Shown: positions 1 through 12,734, counted from the first letter of the stretch. The stretch: DNA of 64,000 nt from Nitrincola alkalisediminis (GCF_009821115.1 NZ_VYTY01000005.1:186001-250000), one strand, 5' to 3'. Numbers and translations are program-made. Notes: generated by a model not told the origin, from the sequence alone.

Positions 1-1523
1 AGCAGTACAATACCTGGATTAGGCCACTTAGATTAGCTCAGTGTCAAACCGATCTTCTCGTCTTATTGGCGCCTAACCGTTTTGTTAAAGATTGGGTGAG
101 CGATAAGTACTTAAGTCATATCAGGCAAGCCTTTAGCCATTTGACCGGTAGCATTAGTGCTGAAGTGATGATTGAAATTGCTCAGTCTGGCTCCGCGCAG
201 CCTTTGCTAAGACCGTCGAATCCAGTAGCATCAGTGCCAGTTGCTCAAACAACGGATGCAAGAAGTCCCGCACCTGTGACGCCGACAGTCTTGTCAAATG
301 ATCCGGTGTATGTGCCCGCTCAGGAGGCTCACTATAGTGAGTCTTTGTCAACGACGTCATACGATATACCTTCTGTTGGTTCTGAATCCGCTTCGGATAT
401 GCAAGCCATGCCTGAGCCTCAACTTGAGCTCGAAATGCTGCCCGCAGAAGATACGCGTAAACGTAAACCGCGCAAAGTCGATGTCGAAGGTGGTGTCAAG
501 CATCAATCAAACCTTAATCCGGCATTTACGTTTCAGGCATTTGTTCAAGGTAAATCGAACCAGTTGGCACTGGCCGCGGCGCAACAGGTTGCTGACAACC
601 CTGGTGGTGGCTACAACCCTCTCTTTATATATGGCGGTGTTGGCTTAGGTAAAACACACTTAATGCATGCCGTGGGTTGTGAGATGCTGCGTCGCAATCC
701 AAATGCTCGGATTCTTTATTTGCACTCTGAGCGTTTCGTCGCGGATATGGTAAAAGCCTTACAATTAAATGCCTTTAATGATTTTAAGCGTTATTATCGA
801 TCTGTTGATGCGTTGCTAATCGATGATATTCAATTCTTTGCTGGCAAGGAGCGTTCACAAGAAGAGTTTTTTCACACCTTCAATGCGCTTTTGGAGGGCG
901 GTCAGCAATTAATTTTAACCAGTGATCGTTACCCAAAAGAAATTAGTGGTGTTGAAGAGCGTCTTAAATCGCGTTTTGGCTGGGGGCTAACGGTTCCAAT
1001 TGAGCCACCCGAGCTTGAGACACGTGTTGCAATTTTGATGAAAAAGGCGCAGGAAGCGAGGATTCAGTTACCCCATGATTCTGCGTTTTTTCTCGCACAA
1101 AAGATACGCTCTAATGTAAGAGAGCTTGAAGGTGCGCTTAAGCGAGTGATAGCGAATGCTCACTTCACCGGTAGCACTATATCAACACCTTTCATTAAAG
1201 AGTCTTTAAAAGACTTGTTGGCCTTACAGGATAAGCAAGTCAGCATTGATAATATTCAGAGAGTGGTCGCTGAGTACTATAAGATTAAGATCGCTGACCT
1301 TCTATCCAAGCGTAGAAGTCGTTCAGTGGCTAGGCCTCGTCAAGTTGCAATGAGCATTTCGAAAGAGTTGACGAACCATAGTCTTCCCGAAATTGGGAAT
1401 GCTTTTGGTGGACGAGACCATACAACCGTTCTTCATGCGTGTCGTAAAATCAAAGAGCTTAGGGAAACCGATGCTGACATCAGTGAAGATTATAAAAACC
1501 TGCTGCGTCACCTGACGGCGTAG
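1..1523 (+). CDS. dnaA: Chromosomal replication initiator DnaA (5' end cut by window edge)
   Basis: DnaA is the AAA+ initiator that binds DnaA boxes at oriC, opens the duplex and recruits DnaB helicase. The reading frame is open from base 3. It already encodes a domain I segment (NTWIRPL) before the first in-frame start-like codon, TTG at 66, so the true start lies left of the window. Visible domains are a variable linker (about 150-500), Walker A GGVGLGKT (633-656), Walker [10 protein letters not shown], and the C-terminal DNA-binding signature [15 protein letters not shown]. dnaN follows 30 bp later, the usual dnaA-dnaN arrangement. No DnaA-box cluster is visible in the short dnaA-dnaN gap, so oriC is probably upstream, outside this window. 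Confidence 0.98.
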   Translation, partial: QYNTWIRPLRLAQCQTDLLVLLAPNRFVKDWVSDKYLSHIRQAFSHLTGSISAEVMIEIAQSGSAQPLLRPSNPVASVPVAQTTDARSPAPVTPTVLSNDPVYVPAQEAHYSESLSTTSYDIPSVGSESASDMQAMPEPQLELEMLPAEDTRKRKPRKVDVEGGVKHQSNLNPAFTFQAFVQGKSNQLALAAAQQVADNPGGGYNPLFIYGGVGLGKTHLMHAVGCEMLRRNPNARILYLHSERFVADMVKALQLNAFNDFKRYYRSVDALLIDDIQFFAGKERSQEEFFHTFNALLEGGQQLILTSDRYPKEISGVEERLKSRFGWGLTVPIEPPELETRVAILMKKAQEARIQLPHDSAFFLAQKIRSNVRELEGALKRVIANAHFTGSTISTPFIKESLKDLLALQDKQVSIDNIQRVVAEYYKIKIADLLSKRRSRSVARPRQVAMSISKELTNHSLPEIGNAFGGRDHTTVLHACRKIKELRETDADISEDYKNLLRHLTA

Positions 1524-1553
1524 CGTCCGGATCCTGACTAAGGTAAGACAGCC

Positions 1554-2657
1554 ATGAGATTCGTTATTTCCAGAGAAGCACTAATAAAGCCACTTCAGTT
1601 AGTGGCAGGTGTCGTAGAGCGCCGTCAGACAATGCCGGTACTGTCAAATGTCCTATTGGTTGCGGATCAAGGCCAATTGTCCTTGACCGGTACCGATTTA
1701 GAAGTCGAGCTAGTGGCTCGGATTCCTGTTGCCGAAGTGGTTGAACCGGGAGCTGTTACACTTCCTGCTCGAAAACTGATGGATATCTGTAAGTCCTTAG
1801 CCGACGATGCGCGCATCGAGATCGAGTGTGATGGTGCGAAGGCGTCGTTACGTTCGGGTCGCAGTCGATTCTCTTTGTCGACCTTGCCAGCGGCTGACTT
1901 TCCAAATGTTGAAGACAGCCCTGAAGCCTTAACCCTTTCGTTGCCTCAATCATCCTTGCGTCATCTTATTGAGCGAACTGGCTTTTCTATGGCGCAACAG
2001 GACGTTCGTTATTATTTGAACGGAATGCTGTTGGAAGTTAAAGACGGTCTGCTTCGAGCTGTCTCCACAGATGGCCATCGACTAGCGACCTGTTCTGCGG
2101 CGGTTGATGTGGATTCGACACTGTTCCACCAAATCATTGTGCCAAGAAAAGGTATTCTTGAACTTGCTCGCTTATTGCAAGGTGGTGACACCCCCGTTCA
2201 GTTGGTGATTGGTGCAAACCACATTCGTGCCGTTGTCGGAGATTTCACTTTTACCTCTAAACTCGTAGATGGCAAGTTTCCGGATTACAACCGCGTTATT
2301 CCGCGTAACAGTGATAAAACGCTGCTGGGTGATCGTTTGGAGTTACGTCAGGTATTTACGCGTATCGCGATTTTATCCAATGAGAAGTATCGTGGCGTGC
2401 GTTTAAACATCAATGACGGCTTGCTGCAAGTGTCGGCAAACAACCCTGAGCAGGAAGAAGCGGAAGAGTCTTTGTCCGTTGATTTTGAGGGGCAAAGTAT
2501 CGAGATAGGGTTTAACGTCAATTACCTTCTAGATGTCTTGTCAATTCTGAATACTGACGTTGTACGTTTTAACTTATCGGATTCCAATAGCAGTGCATTG
2601 ATCCAAGGGTTTGATGAAACCGATGCTATGTATGTTGTAATGCCGATGCGCATGTAG
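1554..2657 (+). CDS. dnaN: DNA polymerase III beta subunit (sliding clamp)
   Basis: This protein forms the dimeric ring that tethers DNA polymerase III to DNA and serves as the hub for mismatch repair and Hda-type regulation. At 367 residues it has the usual clamp length. It has the typical N-terminus (MRFVISREALIKPLQLV), the segment SVSTDGHRLA in the middle domain, and the conserved C-terminal end YVVMPMRM. The ATG at 1554 follows AAGGTAAGACAGCC, which holds a plausible Shine-Dalgarno. It sits between dnaA and recF on the same strand and is probably co-transcribed with them. A strong hairpin separates it from recF. Confidence 0.98.
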   Translation: MRFVISREALIKPLQLVAGVVERRQTMPVLSNVLLVADQGQLSLTGTDLEVELVARIPVAEVVEPGAVTLPARKLMDICKSLADDARIEIECDGAKASLRSGRSRFSLSTLPAADFPNVEDSPEALTLSLPQSSLRHLIERTGFSMAQQDVRYYLNGMLLEVKDGLLRAVSTDGHRLATCSAAVDVDSTLFHQIIVPRKGILELARLLQGGDTPVQLVIGANHIRAVVGDFTFTSKLVDGKFPDYNRVIPRNSDKTLLGDRLELRQVFTRIAILSNEKYRGVRLNINDGLLQVSANNPEQEEAEESLSVDFEGQSIEIGFNVNYLLDVLSILNTDVVRFNLSDSNSSALIQGFDETDAMYVVMPMRM

Positions 2658-2672
2658 CTAACCGTCTGACAG

Positions 2673-2699
2673 CGAGCGACTGATACCTGCAGTCGCTCG
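2673..2699 (+). promoter_or_regulatory. Perfect hairpin over the recF ribosome-binding region
   Basis: CGAGCGACTG (2673-2682) and CAGTCGCTCG (2690-2699) are exact reverse complements separated by 7 bases. A G-T and an A-T pair extend the stem to 2671/2701. It ends directly before the recF ATG at 2702. No U-run follows, so it is not a canonical intrinsic terminator. In mRNA it would occupy the place where the recF Shine-Dalgarno should be. A role in holding down recF translation is inference. Confidence 0.6.
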
Positions 2700-2701
2700 T
2701 T

Positions 2702-6245
<3,544 letters not shown>

Positions 6246-6381
6246 GCTATCAGATCTCATTTGAAGTAAAACGCTTTCTATAGTGAAATGGCGTTTCGTA
6301 TAAAATGAAACCGGAATAAAAAAAACAGTCGAATGGCTAATGCTGTTCACTTAAGAAATGCATTTAGTTAAATAGCCTCAG

Positions 6382-6416
6382 AAAATCCGATTAAGCTTTT
6401 TAATCGGATTTTTTGT
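6382..6416 (+). terminator. Intrinsic terminator after gyrB
   Basis: A perfect 13-bp stem (6382-6394 with 6400-6412, core AATCCGATTAA) has a 5-base loop and runs into TTTTTT at about 6409-6414. It should end the dnaA-dnaN-recF-gyrB transcript. The 136 bp between the gyrB stop and this stem hold no recognisable gene. The 180 bp after it contain only a weak GATCAGG/CCTGATC inverted repeat (6557-6581), downstream of the convergent acetyltransferase gene. Confidence 0.9.
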
Positions 6417-6592
6417 GTCTATTCAGCAGTTATTTCTCAGCATCGATGAGCTCCATTCATTCTCAGATCATTCAACTCTCCTCCAATACCCCTGTTGAAT
6501 GGATAGAGTCTGCTTAACTCTTTCCTCGAAAGCGATTATCAGGCGAAGACGACTGCGATCAGGTGGATCACAAGCCTGATCAATTTTCACGT

Positions 6593-7114
6593 TTAACCGT
6601 TTTCCATGGCTAAAGCTGTCTTCTCGCAAGTCTTTATGGGGAGGTAGAGGCTGTGTGTGTTTTCGCAGCTAGCTTCGATAAAGCCATATTGTTTGTAAAA
6701 ATCAACAGTATCTTCTTTCGCGTCAACAAAGAGTCCTATTACTGCTGCAGGACTATCAGGTTGAGCAGCAAGTGCTGTTTTTCTAATGCATTCAAGTAGC
6801 AGCTGTTCACCGAAGCGATGGTTTTTGAAATTTTTATCTACAGCCATACGAGCTAGCTTTAAGGCTGGCACGGGGTGAGGATAGTTTTTGAGTCGAGGAA
6901 AGCCATCTCGTACAGATACAGTTGCATAAGCCAGTGTATAAAAACCGATGACTCTCTTAGGTTGTTCAGAATCAACGAGAACAAACGTTTTAGTCAGTGA
7001 GCGTTGATCTGAACTGCTGGCATGTTTCGCTAGGTAGACGTTTAAAGCTTCAACACCGCAATCAAAGTTGTTACGGTCGTGTTGTTTCTTATCAAGTTGC
7101 ACTGTCTTCAGCAT
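6593..7114 (-). CDS. GNAT-family acetyltransferase toxin of a type II TA pair
   Basis: This is a GCN5-related N-acetyltransferase of about 173 residues, of the group found with DUF1778 antitoxins (TacT/AtaT/KacT type). Known members acetylate aminoacyl-tRNA and stop translation. Visible features are FDCGVEALNVYL near the N-terminus, the acetyl-CoA-binding region around LARMAVDKNFKNHRFGEQLL, and FYKQYGF near the end, holding the usual Tyr. I chose ATG 7114 because AAAGGTGG lies 8 bases upstream; a GTG at 7126 is also possible. The gene overlaps the antitoxin gene by 23 bp, the expected antitoxin-first order. The substrate cannot be read from sequence. Confidence 0.88.
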   Translation of the reverse strand: MLKTVQLDKKQHDRNNFDCGVEALNVYLAKHASSSDQRSLTKTFVLVDSEQPKRVIGFYTLAYATVSVRDGFPRLKNYPHPVPALKLARMAVDKNFKNHRFGEQLLLECIRKTALAAQPDSPAAVIGLFVDAKEDTVDFYKQYGFIEASCENTHSLYLPIKTCEKTALAMENG

Positions 7115-7397
7115 ATTTAAAACCACCTTTTTCGTTAAACGTTTTGGCAGCGGCCAAAAGTTTGCTATTGATTGGTGGCGGATTGTCTAGAGCGGCAAAA
7201 ACAGTTTCTGCTCCCTGCATTGAGAGGCGAATGCTATGCTCACTTTCGTAAACCGATCGGGCCTTGGTTGTTACGGCCTCTACGATAAATTGAGACAGTG
7301 TTGCACCAGACAGATCCGCAGCATTTTTTACAAATTCCTGAACATCCTGCGAAACACGTGCAACTAGCCTTGCGTCCTTTGGTGCTACGACGGTCAT
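7092..7397 (-). CDS. DUF1778 ribbon-helix-helix antitoxin
   Basis: This 101-residue protein has an N-terminal ribbon-helix-helix DNA-binding segment (about residues 5-50: KDARLVARVSQDVQEFVKNAADLSG and so on) and a C-terminal tail that in known TacA/AtaR proteins wraps and blocks the GNAT toxin. It precedes and overlaps the toxin gene. AGGAGA lies 7 bases before the ATG at 7397. Antitoxins of this family autoregulate with the toxin; two similar inverted repeats and a good promoter lie 85-145 bp upstream, fitting that model. Confidence 0.9.
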   Translation of the reverse strand: MTVVAPKDARLVARVSQDVQEFVKNAADLSGATLSQFIVEAVTTKARSVYESEHSIRLSMQGAETVFAALDNPPPINSKLLAAAKTFNEKGGFKYAEDSAT

Positions 7398-7481
7398 TGT
7401 TTTCTCCTATTTTTGGTCTTAGTTTTTCGCCATAAGTGGCGAATGCTGTCATTCACTAGGGTTAATCATATTAATCAGCAT

Positions 7482-7541
7482 TGTGTGTCATTATGGCATA
7501 CGAATCCAAGTTGTCAAGGGTGTGTGCTATATAGGCACACA
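7482..7541 (-). promoter_or_regulatory. Toxin-antitoxin promoter with two operator-like repeats
   Basis: On the minus strand, TTGACA (7517-7512) is followed after 16 bp by CATAAT (7495-7490), a near-consensus sigma-70 promoter. Two related 21-bp inverted-repeat elements surround the -35: 7482-7502, which covers the -10, and 7521-7541, just upstream. The second is the better palindrome, with TGTGTGC and GCACACA arms around TATATAG. Their starts are 39 bp apart, close to four helical turns. Binding by the RHH antitoxin is inference from family behaviour. The rest of the antitoxin leader (7398-7481) holds no other feature I can see. Confidence 0.6.
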
Positions 7542-7792
7542 AGATTAAAAAGATCGCTAAGGTGGTTATTTACCTGATCGGTGAAAAACGTTCTCGATTA
7601 ATTTCACTCTATTTGTGAGTCGACAAACGGGTTTTATCTGCACAGATAGATCTTTATTCTATTCGGGTGTGTTAGTTTCCAGCTTTGACATTATCTTAAT
7701 CCCTTCCCCCTTCATATTGCCTCGATCATAAGAGCTTCATTCTAGATTTAGCTAAGATGCCGAAAATTAATTCTGCATCTATAGCCATTTCT

Positions 7793-7821
7793 TTGTACAC
7801 TAACCTTCATATACTAATAAT
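7793..7821 (+). promoter_or_regulatory. Probable promoter of the ParA-like gene
   Basis: TTGTAC (7793-7798) is separated by 17 bp from AATAAT (7816-7821), and AGGAGATCGAT precedes the ATG at 7871. The stretch from 7542 to 7792 is AT-rich and shows no credible gene, tRNA or terminator. Confidence 0.45.
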
Positions 7822-7870
7822 ATGATTAGACCTGCCCCATTAATGAATTTATGCTCTTTAGGAGATCGAT

Positions 7871-8563
7871 ATGCGTCGTGTTCATTTTGTTGGCGGAGAG
7901 AAAGGCGGAGTTGGTAAATCGGTTCTTTCGCGCTTACTGTCGCAGTATTTTTTGGATAATGCTATGCCTTTTATCGGTATGGATGCCGATCAGTCCCATG
8001 CAACCTTAACGCGGTCGTACGGACAGTCTACACGGCGTATTGTGTTGGACGATTTTGAAGGTGCCGACCAGATTATTGAAACGGTTGTTGAAAAGGATGT
8101 TGATGTCCTAATTGACTTGCCAGCTCAGAGTGAACGATTTCTTGACCTTTGGATGAACGAGAATGGTGTGGCGGAACTTTGCGAAGAGTTAAATATTGAA
8201 TTGCTGGCATGGTATGTGGTGGATGATGGTCTGGATTCCTTGTCGTTATTAAAAGCATTCAGTCAACGTTACTCTGATCAGTTGAAGTGTGTCGTAGTCA
8301 AAAATTTGGGCAGAGGTTCTGATTTTTCAAAGGTTGATGCCTTTCTAACAAGTGACTTAACTAAGGCGACCTCGATTGAGCTGCCCTGCTTACATGCAGC
8401 GACCATGCGCAAAATTGAACACTCCTCCTTCAGTTTTTGGGGTGCAGCCAATATTAAAGAAGGTGAAAACCATCTTGGTATTATGGAACGTCAACGTGTG
8501 AAAGTGTGGTTGAAAAAAGCCTATGCCGCATTGAACTCTGCGCTTGAGTCCAAGTCAGTTTAA
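7871..8563 (+). CDS. Orphan ParA/MinD-like P-loop ATPase
   Basis: This 230-residue protein has a deviant Walker A box, GGEKGGVGKS (residues 8-17), with the signature lysine of the ParA/MinD/CobQ class. MDADQSHATL fits the switch region, and VDVLIDLPAQ is the Walker B strand. It is shorter than chromosomal ParA (about 260) and lacks an N-terminal helix-turn-helix. No parB follows it. Similar proteins are annotated as CobQ/CobB/MinD/ParA domain or mobilization-related ATPases, with no firm function. The striking neighbour is a parS-like palindrome 13 bp after its stop. It could help position DNA or protein cargo, or be unrelated to segregation; I cannot decide. Confidence 0.8.
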   Translation: MRRVHFVGGEKGGVGKSVLSRLLSQYFLDNAMPFIGMDADQSHATLTRSYGQSTRRIVLDDFEGADQIIETVVEKDVDVLIDLPAQSERFLDLWMNENGVAELCEELNIELLAWYVVDDGLDSLSLLKAFSQRYSDQLKCVVVKNLGRGSDFSKVDAFLTSDLTKATSIELPCLHAATMRKIEHSSFSFWGAANIKEGENHLGIMERQRVKVWLKKAYAALNSALESKSV

Positions 8564-8575
8564 AATGATCTGAAA

Positions 8576-8591
8576 TGCTTCACGTGAAGCA
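8576..8591 (+). promoter_or_regulatory. parS-like 16-bp palindrome, second copy
   Basis: The sequence is TGCTTCACGTGAAGCA, identical base for base to 5687-5702 and also perfectly palindromic. This copy is intergenic, between the ParA-like ATPase stop and the bidirectional terminator. It matches the conserved ParB site TGTTTCACGTGAAACA at 14 of 16 positions. Because one copy is coding and the other is not, shared protein-coding constraint does not explain the repeat. Confidence 0.65.
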
Positions 8592-8624
8592 AAAAAAACC
8601 GTATCAGTTGATACGGTTTTTTTG
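8592..8624. terminator. Bidirectional intrinsic terminator between the ParA-like gene and glyS
   Basis: ACCGTATCA and TGATACGGT form a tight stem flanked by an A-run on the left and a T-run on the right (8591-8598 and 8617-8623). It can therefore terminate both the rightward ParA-like gene transcript and the leftward glyQ-glyS transcript, which converge here. Confidence 0.88.
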
Positions 8625-8640
8625 TGGAGCATATAGAGGG

Positions 8641-10686
8641 TTAGAGCAAAGAAATATCTGCAACGCCCAAGAAGAGTTTACGTAGCTTGGAGAGGAGCGC
8701 AAGACGATTCAAACGCAGCGCTTCATCTTCGGCCATTACCATCACATCATCAAAGAACTGATTGATTGGGTCATTCAGTTTTGCTAAACGCTGCATGGCT
8801 TCCGTATAGGCACCCGTCGAAAACAAGTGATTAACGTCAGGCTCGATTTCAGACATCAGTTGATAGAGAGTCTTCTCTGCAACCTCGACAAGCAGGTTTT
8901 CGTTAACCTCAGCATCGCTAGTGCCCTGCTTAGATAAAATATTTGATACGCGCTTATTCGCTGCAGCAAGGTCTTTTGCTTCTGGCAGCTGAGTAAATGC
9001 AGCAACAGCCTGAATACGTTTATCAAAATCGAGTGGCTGTGTGGGCCGTAAAGCATGGACGGATAAGTAGATCTCAGCCGAAATCGCTTGCTCATCGTAC
9101 CAGGCTTTAAAACGATCTAGCATGAAATCAACTACACGCTGAGCGACATCCGCTTGGCCAGGAAGCTGGCCATATTGACTTGCCGCTAGGTTGGTTAATT
9201 CAACTAGGTCTAAATCCAGCTGATGCTCGATGATGATTCTAAGAATGCCGAGTGACTGCCGACGCAAGGCAAATGGATCTTTAGAACCTGTGGGTGGCTG
9301 ATTGATGCCAAATAAGCCTGTCAGCGTGTCTAAACGATCCGCTAAGGCTAAGGCAATGCCTGTACGTGTGTGCGGCAGTTCGTCACCAGAGAAGCGTGGC
9401 ATATACTGCTCGTTCAAGGCGCTGGCAACCTCGGCTGGCTCGCCATCATGCAGTGCATAATGATAGCCCATGAGCCCTTGCAACTCGGTGAACTCAAAAA
9501 CCATATCGGTCATTAAATCACACTTTGATAACTGAGCCGCACGTGCTGCAAACGCAGGGTTGCCACCAATGCGTTCAGAAATCGCTGTAGCTAACGTCTC
9601 AATACGCTGTGTCTTTTCAAAGACCGTGCCCAGGTCATGTTGGAAGACGATGCTTTTCAGCTTCTCGGTACGAGAAATGAGTGGGTGCTGCTTATCTTGG
9701 TTAAAGAAGAAAGCGGCATCCGCTAAGCGCGGGCGAATAACCTTTTCATTACCGGAAATAATCTGAGCTGGATCGTTGGATTCAATGTTGGCCACTGTAA
9801 TGAAGTACGGAAGCAGTTGGTTGTTTGTATCCACCAAATGGAAGTACTTCTGGTTGGCTTTCATTGACGAGATTAATGCCTCTGAAGGCACATCAAGAAA
9901 ACGCTCTTCAAAACGTCCTGTCAGTGCGACTGGCCACTCATTCAGTGCCGCCACCTCTTCCAGTAAGCTGGGATCAATGACAACTCTTGCATTGAGTTTC
10001 CGAGCTTCAGCCAGAACTCGCGCTTCAATGGTCTGCATACGGCGATCAAAATCAACAATGACTTTACCTGGGCTCAGCAGTTTGGCTTCGTACTCAGCCG
10101 CTGACGCAAGTTCAATTGTTTGATTAAAGTGGAAGCGATGCCCGCGGGTTGTATTGCCGGAGGTTAAGCCGAGAATTTCACAGGGGATGACTTGGTCACC
10201 CATCAACATGACCAGCCAATGAACGGGTCTTACAAACTCAGTACGACGTGCGCCCCAGCGCATCCGTTTTGGAATGGGCAGCGCGTTGAGTGACTGGGCC
10301 ACAATTTCAGGTAACAGATCTTGTGTTTGCTTTCCGGCTTCAGTGCCACGATACACATAATACGTCCCCTTCCCAACCTCCATGGTCTCAAGTTCGGCAA
10401 GGGTTACACCGCAGGACCCAGCAAAACCCTGAACGGCTTTTTCAGGAGCTGAAGTGGCGGGACCGCGCTTTTCAAAAACACGGTCCGGTTGCTGGGTGCT
10501 TAAACCCGATACAATCACAGCTAAACGGCGAGGAGATGCATAGGCGCGTGCTGAATCATATTGAATGGCATTTTGCTGTAAACCACTTTCGATGCCAGCT
10601 AAAAACGCATTGGATAGAGTTTTAAGTGCCTTGGGAGGCAGCTCTTCTGTTCCTAATTCAACGAGAAAATCTTGTTGATCAACCAT
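8641..10686 (-). CDS. glyS: Glycine-tRNA ligase beta subunit
   Basis: This is the beta chain of the heterotetrameric bacterial glycyl-tRNA synthetase, which charges tRNA-Gly together with GlyQ. It has 681 residues, the family length, and starts with the typical QQDFLVELGTEELPPKALK. Also recognisable are the HD-like middle region (CDLMTDMVFEFTELQGLMGYHYA; DKLDTL-type ALADRLDTLTGLF; PTGSKDPFALRRQSLGILRI) and the C-terminal anticodon-binding region. Its ATG overlaps the glyQ stop (TAATG), so the two subunits are translationally coupled. A terminator follows the stop. Confidence 0.98.
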   Translation of the reverse strand: MVDQQDFLVELGTEELPPKALKTLSNAFLAGIESGLQQNAIQYDSARAYASPRRLAVIVSGLSTQQPDRVFEKRGPATSAPEKAVQGFAGSCGVTLAELETMEVGKGTYYVYRGTEAGKQTQDLLPEIVAQSLNALPIPKRMRWGARRTEFVRPVHWLVMLMGDQVIPCEILGLTSGNTTRGHRFHFNQTIELASAAEYEAKLLSPGKVIVDFDRRMQTIEARVLAEARKLNARVVIDPSLLEEVAALNEWPVALTGRFEERFLDVPSEALISSMKANQKYFHLVDTNNQLLPYFITVANIESNDPAQIISGNEKVIRPRLADAAFFFNQDKQHPLISRTEKLKSIVFQHDLGTVFEKTQRIETLATAISERIGGNPAFAARAAQLSKCDLMTDMVFEFTELQGLMGYHYALHDGEPAEVASALNEQYMPRFSGDELPHTRTGIALALADRLDTLTGLFGINQPPTGSKDPFALRRQSLGILRIIIEHQLDLDLVELTNLAASQYGQLPGQADVAQRVVDFMLDRFKAWYDEQAISAEIYLSVHALRPTQPLDFDKRIQAVAAFTQLPEAKDLAAANKRVSNILSKQGTSDAEVNENLLVEVAEKTLYQLMSEIEPDVNHLFSTGAYTEAMQRLAKLNDPINQFFDDVMVMAEDEALRLNRLALLSKLRKLFLGVADISLL

Positions 10687-11639
10687 TATTTAGACTCCTC
10701 ATAAGCCGATAACACTTCTAGACGCAAGGCTTCAGGTGCCAAGGGGAAGCCTAATGCTCGACGTTTATCAAAGTACGCGTGGGCAACATTTCGGGCAAGT
10801 GTGCGCACTCGAAGAATAAAGCGCTGACGCTCCGTGACGGATATCGCATGGCGTGAATCGAGCAGGTTAAAGGTATGAGAGGCTTTTAATACCATTTCGT
10901 ACGCGGGTAAAGGAAGCGACGCCTCAAGCAACTTTAGGCACTCTTTTTCATAGTGGTCGAAGTTGAGGAAAAGTTGAGGAACATCAGCGTGTTCAAAATT
11001 GTACGTCGACATCTCGACTTCATTTTGATGATACACATCACCGTAGGTAACAACACTGCCGTCAGGTTGCTTGGCCCAGATCAGATCATAGACACTGTCC
11101 ACTTCCTGAAGGTACATGGCGATACGCTCTAAGCCGTAGGTTAACTCACCTGTGACGGGGTAACATTCCAAGCCACCGGCTTGCTGGAAATAGGTGAATT
11201 GGGTCACTTCCATGCCGTTTAACCAAATCTCCCAACCCAGGCCCCACGCACCGAGTGTTGGTGATTCCCAGTTATCCTCAACAAAGCGAATGTCATGAAC
11301 GCTGGGGTCTAAGCCTATGTGCATCAAGGATCCTAAAAAAAGATCCTGAAAGTTATCAGGTGAGGGCTTCATCACCACCTGAAACTGATAGTAATGTTGA
11401 AGTCGATTTGGGTTTTCACCATAGCGACCGTCCGTAGGACGTCGACTGGGTTGTACATAGGCCGAACGCCAATACTCAGGGCCAATGGCACGTAAAAAGG
11501 TAGCGGGATGGAAGGTTCCGGCCCCTACTTCAAGATCCAGAGGCTGCACCAGAACACAACCCTGGTCGCCCCAGTATTGCTGCAATGCGAGGATAAGCCC
11601 CTGAAATGTGCTAACGTCTGGAGTCGCCTTGTCAGTCAC
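10686..11639 (-). CDS. glyQ: Glycine-tRNA ligase alpha subunit
   Basis: This is the catalytic alpha chain of tetrameric glycyl-tRNA synthetase. The family-typical segments [44 protein letters not shown] and FTYFQQAGG are present. I placed the start at GTG 11639, because AAGG lies 8 bases upstream and the product then begins [18 protein letters not shown] at 11648 is in frame but its Shine-Dalgarno spacing is poor. The gene lies in a glyQ-glyS operon, divergent from the acyltransferase gene at 11790. Confidence 0.97.
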   Translation of the reverse strand: MTDKATPDVSTFQGLILALQQYWGDQGCVLVQPLDLEVGAGTFHPATFLRAIGPEYWRSAYVQPSRRPTDGRYGENPNRLQHYYQFQVVMKPSPDNFQDLFLGSLMHIGLDPSVHDIRFVEDNWESPTLGAWGLGWEIWLNGMEVTQFTYFQQAGGLECYPVTGELTYGLERIAMYLQEVDSVYDLIWAKQPDGSVVTYGDVYHQNEVEMSTYNFEHADVPQLFLNFDHYEKECLKLLEASLPLPAYEMVLKASHTFNLLDSRHAISVTERQRFILRVRTLARNVAHAYFDKRRALGFPLAPEALRLEVLSAYEESK

Positions 11640-11789
11640 GAGAATCACCTTAGCTATTAATTGATCAAAATAAAGGCCAAATTATACATCAACATGAAGC
11701 GCTAAGCGTCTATCTAAGGTCATTATCTTGGTTTAGTCGACCCTTACGAAGAGGTATACTTTTGCAATGAAAAAATACAGGATTATGCC

Positions 11790-12686
11790 GTGAAGAAAAT
11801 TAAGAGTATTTTGGCCATCAGTTTTCTGGGATTAATGGCGCTGTTGCCGTTGTCTTGGGCTCAGTGCTTGGGGATACGACTAGGACGTTATTTTTATCGA
11901 CAAGGGGATAAAAATAAATGGTACCGATTTACGCAGAGTAATATTGCGCACTGCTTTCCTGAATTGAGCGATGTTGAGCGTCAGGCGGCCGTGCAAGCCA
12001 GTCTGATTGAAACAGGTAAGTCTGTGTCTGAAATGGGCATGTCTTGGCTATGGCCACCCCAGCGAACCTTGAAGAAGATCGTCAAGATACACCATGAAGA
12101 ACTCATTACAAATGCGTTAGCGAAGGGCAAAGGCGTTATTTTTATAGCACCGCATCTAGGCAATTGGGAAGTGTTAAATTTATACCTATCCAATAAGTAC
12201 AGTTTCACCGCCATGTATAAGCCACCTAAACAACCCGCTATGGATAAGCTGATTAAACGTATGCGAGCACGTCTAGGTTCACGGATGGCGCCTGCGAATG
12301 TGCAGGGCGTGAGGATGGTTATGAAGGCGTTGAAGCGTGGAGAAATGGTGGGTATTTTGCCGGATCAAGAGCCGGATCTAGAAAGTGGTGTCTACGTTCC
12401 ATTTTTTAACTCGCCTGCCCTTACGATGAAGCTCCTACCCCAGTTGGCGGCGCAAACCGGTGCGAGTGTGGTATGTGGTTTTGCTAAGCGTCTGCCAGAT
12501 GCACAGGGCTTTGAGATTTATTTTTATGAGGGAGACCCAGATATCAATCAAAAAGACGTATCCGTTGCCGCTGCGGCAATGAATCGAACGGTTGAGCACT
12601 GTGTACGACAGGCGCCTTGGCAGTATCAATGGGAATACAAACGCTTTAGTTCACGGCCGGAAGGTGAAGTGGATATTTACCAATAA
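11790..12686 (+). CDS. Lipid A biosynthesis lauroyl/myristoyl acyltransferase family protein
   Basis: This is a member of the LpxL/LpxM (HtrB/MsbB) family of inner-membrane late acyltransferases that add secondary acyl chains to lipid A. It has an N-terminal hydrophobic anchor (SILAISFLGLMALLPLSWA) and the HX4E catalytic motif in APHLGNWE (about residues 117-124). The family block GILPDQEPDLESGVYVPFF and the C-terminal WQYQWEYKRF are also present. The 298-residue length fits. The start is GTG at 11790, preceded by CAGGAT; no in-frame ATG fits the hydrophobic N-terminus. Which acyl chain it transfers cannot be read from sequence. Confidence 0.9.
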   Translation: MKKIKSILAISFLGLMALLPLSWAQCLGIRLGRYFYRQGDKNKWYRFTQSNIAHCFPELSDVERQAAVQASLIETGKSVSEMGMSWLWPPQRTLKKIVKIHHEELITNALAKGKGVIFIAPHLGNWEVLNLYLSNKYSFTAMYKPPKQPAMDKLIKRMRARLGSRMAPANVQGVRMVMKALKRGEMVGILPDQEPDLESGVYVPFFNSPALTMKLLPQLAAQTGASVVCGFAKRLPDAQGFEIYFYEGDPDINQKDVSVAAAAMNRTVEHCVRQAPWQYQWEYKRFSSRPEGEVDIYQ

Positions 12687-12703
12687 ATTGAACGCTACAG
12701 CTT

Positions 12704-12726
12704 GCTCGGGACTTTACACCCCGAGC
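12704..12726. terminator. Hairpin between convergent genes (no U-tract)
   Basis: GCTCGGG (12704-12710) and CCCGAGC (12720-12726) form a perfect 7-bp GC-rich stem with a 9-base loop, between the acyltransferase and rsmB stops. Neither side carries a T-run, so intrinsic termination is uncertain. It may mark an mRNA 3' end or work with Rho. Confidence 0.4.
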
Positions 12727-12734
12727 GTCAGCCA

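Noticed and set aside
1524-1553. oriC between dnaA and dnaN
   Set aside because: The gap is only 30 bp and has no DnaA boxes or AT-rich repeats; oriC is more likely left of dnaA.
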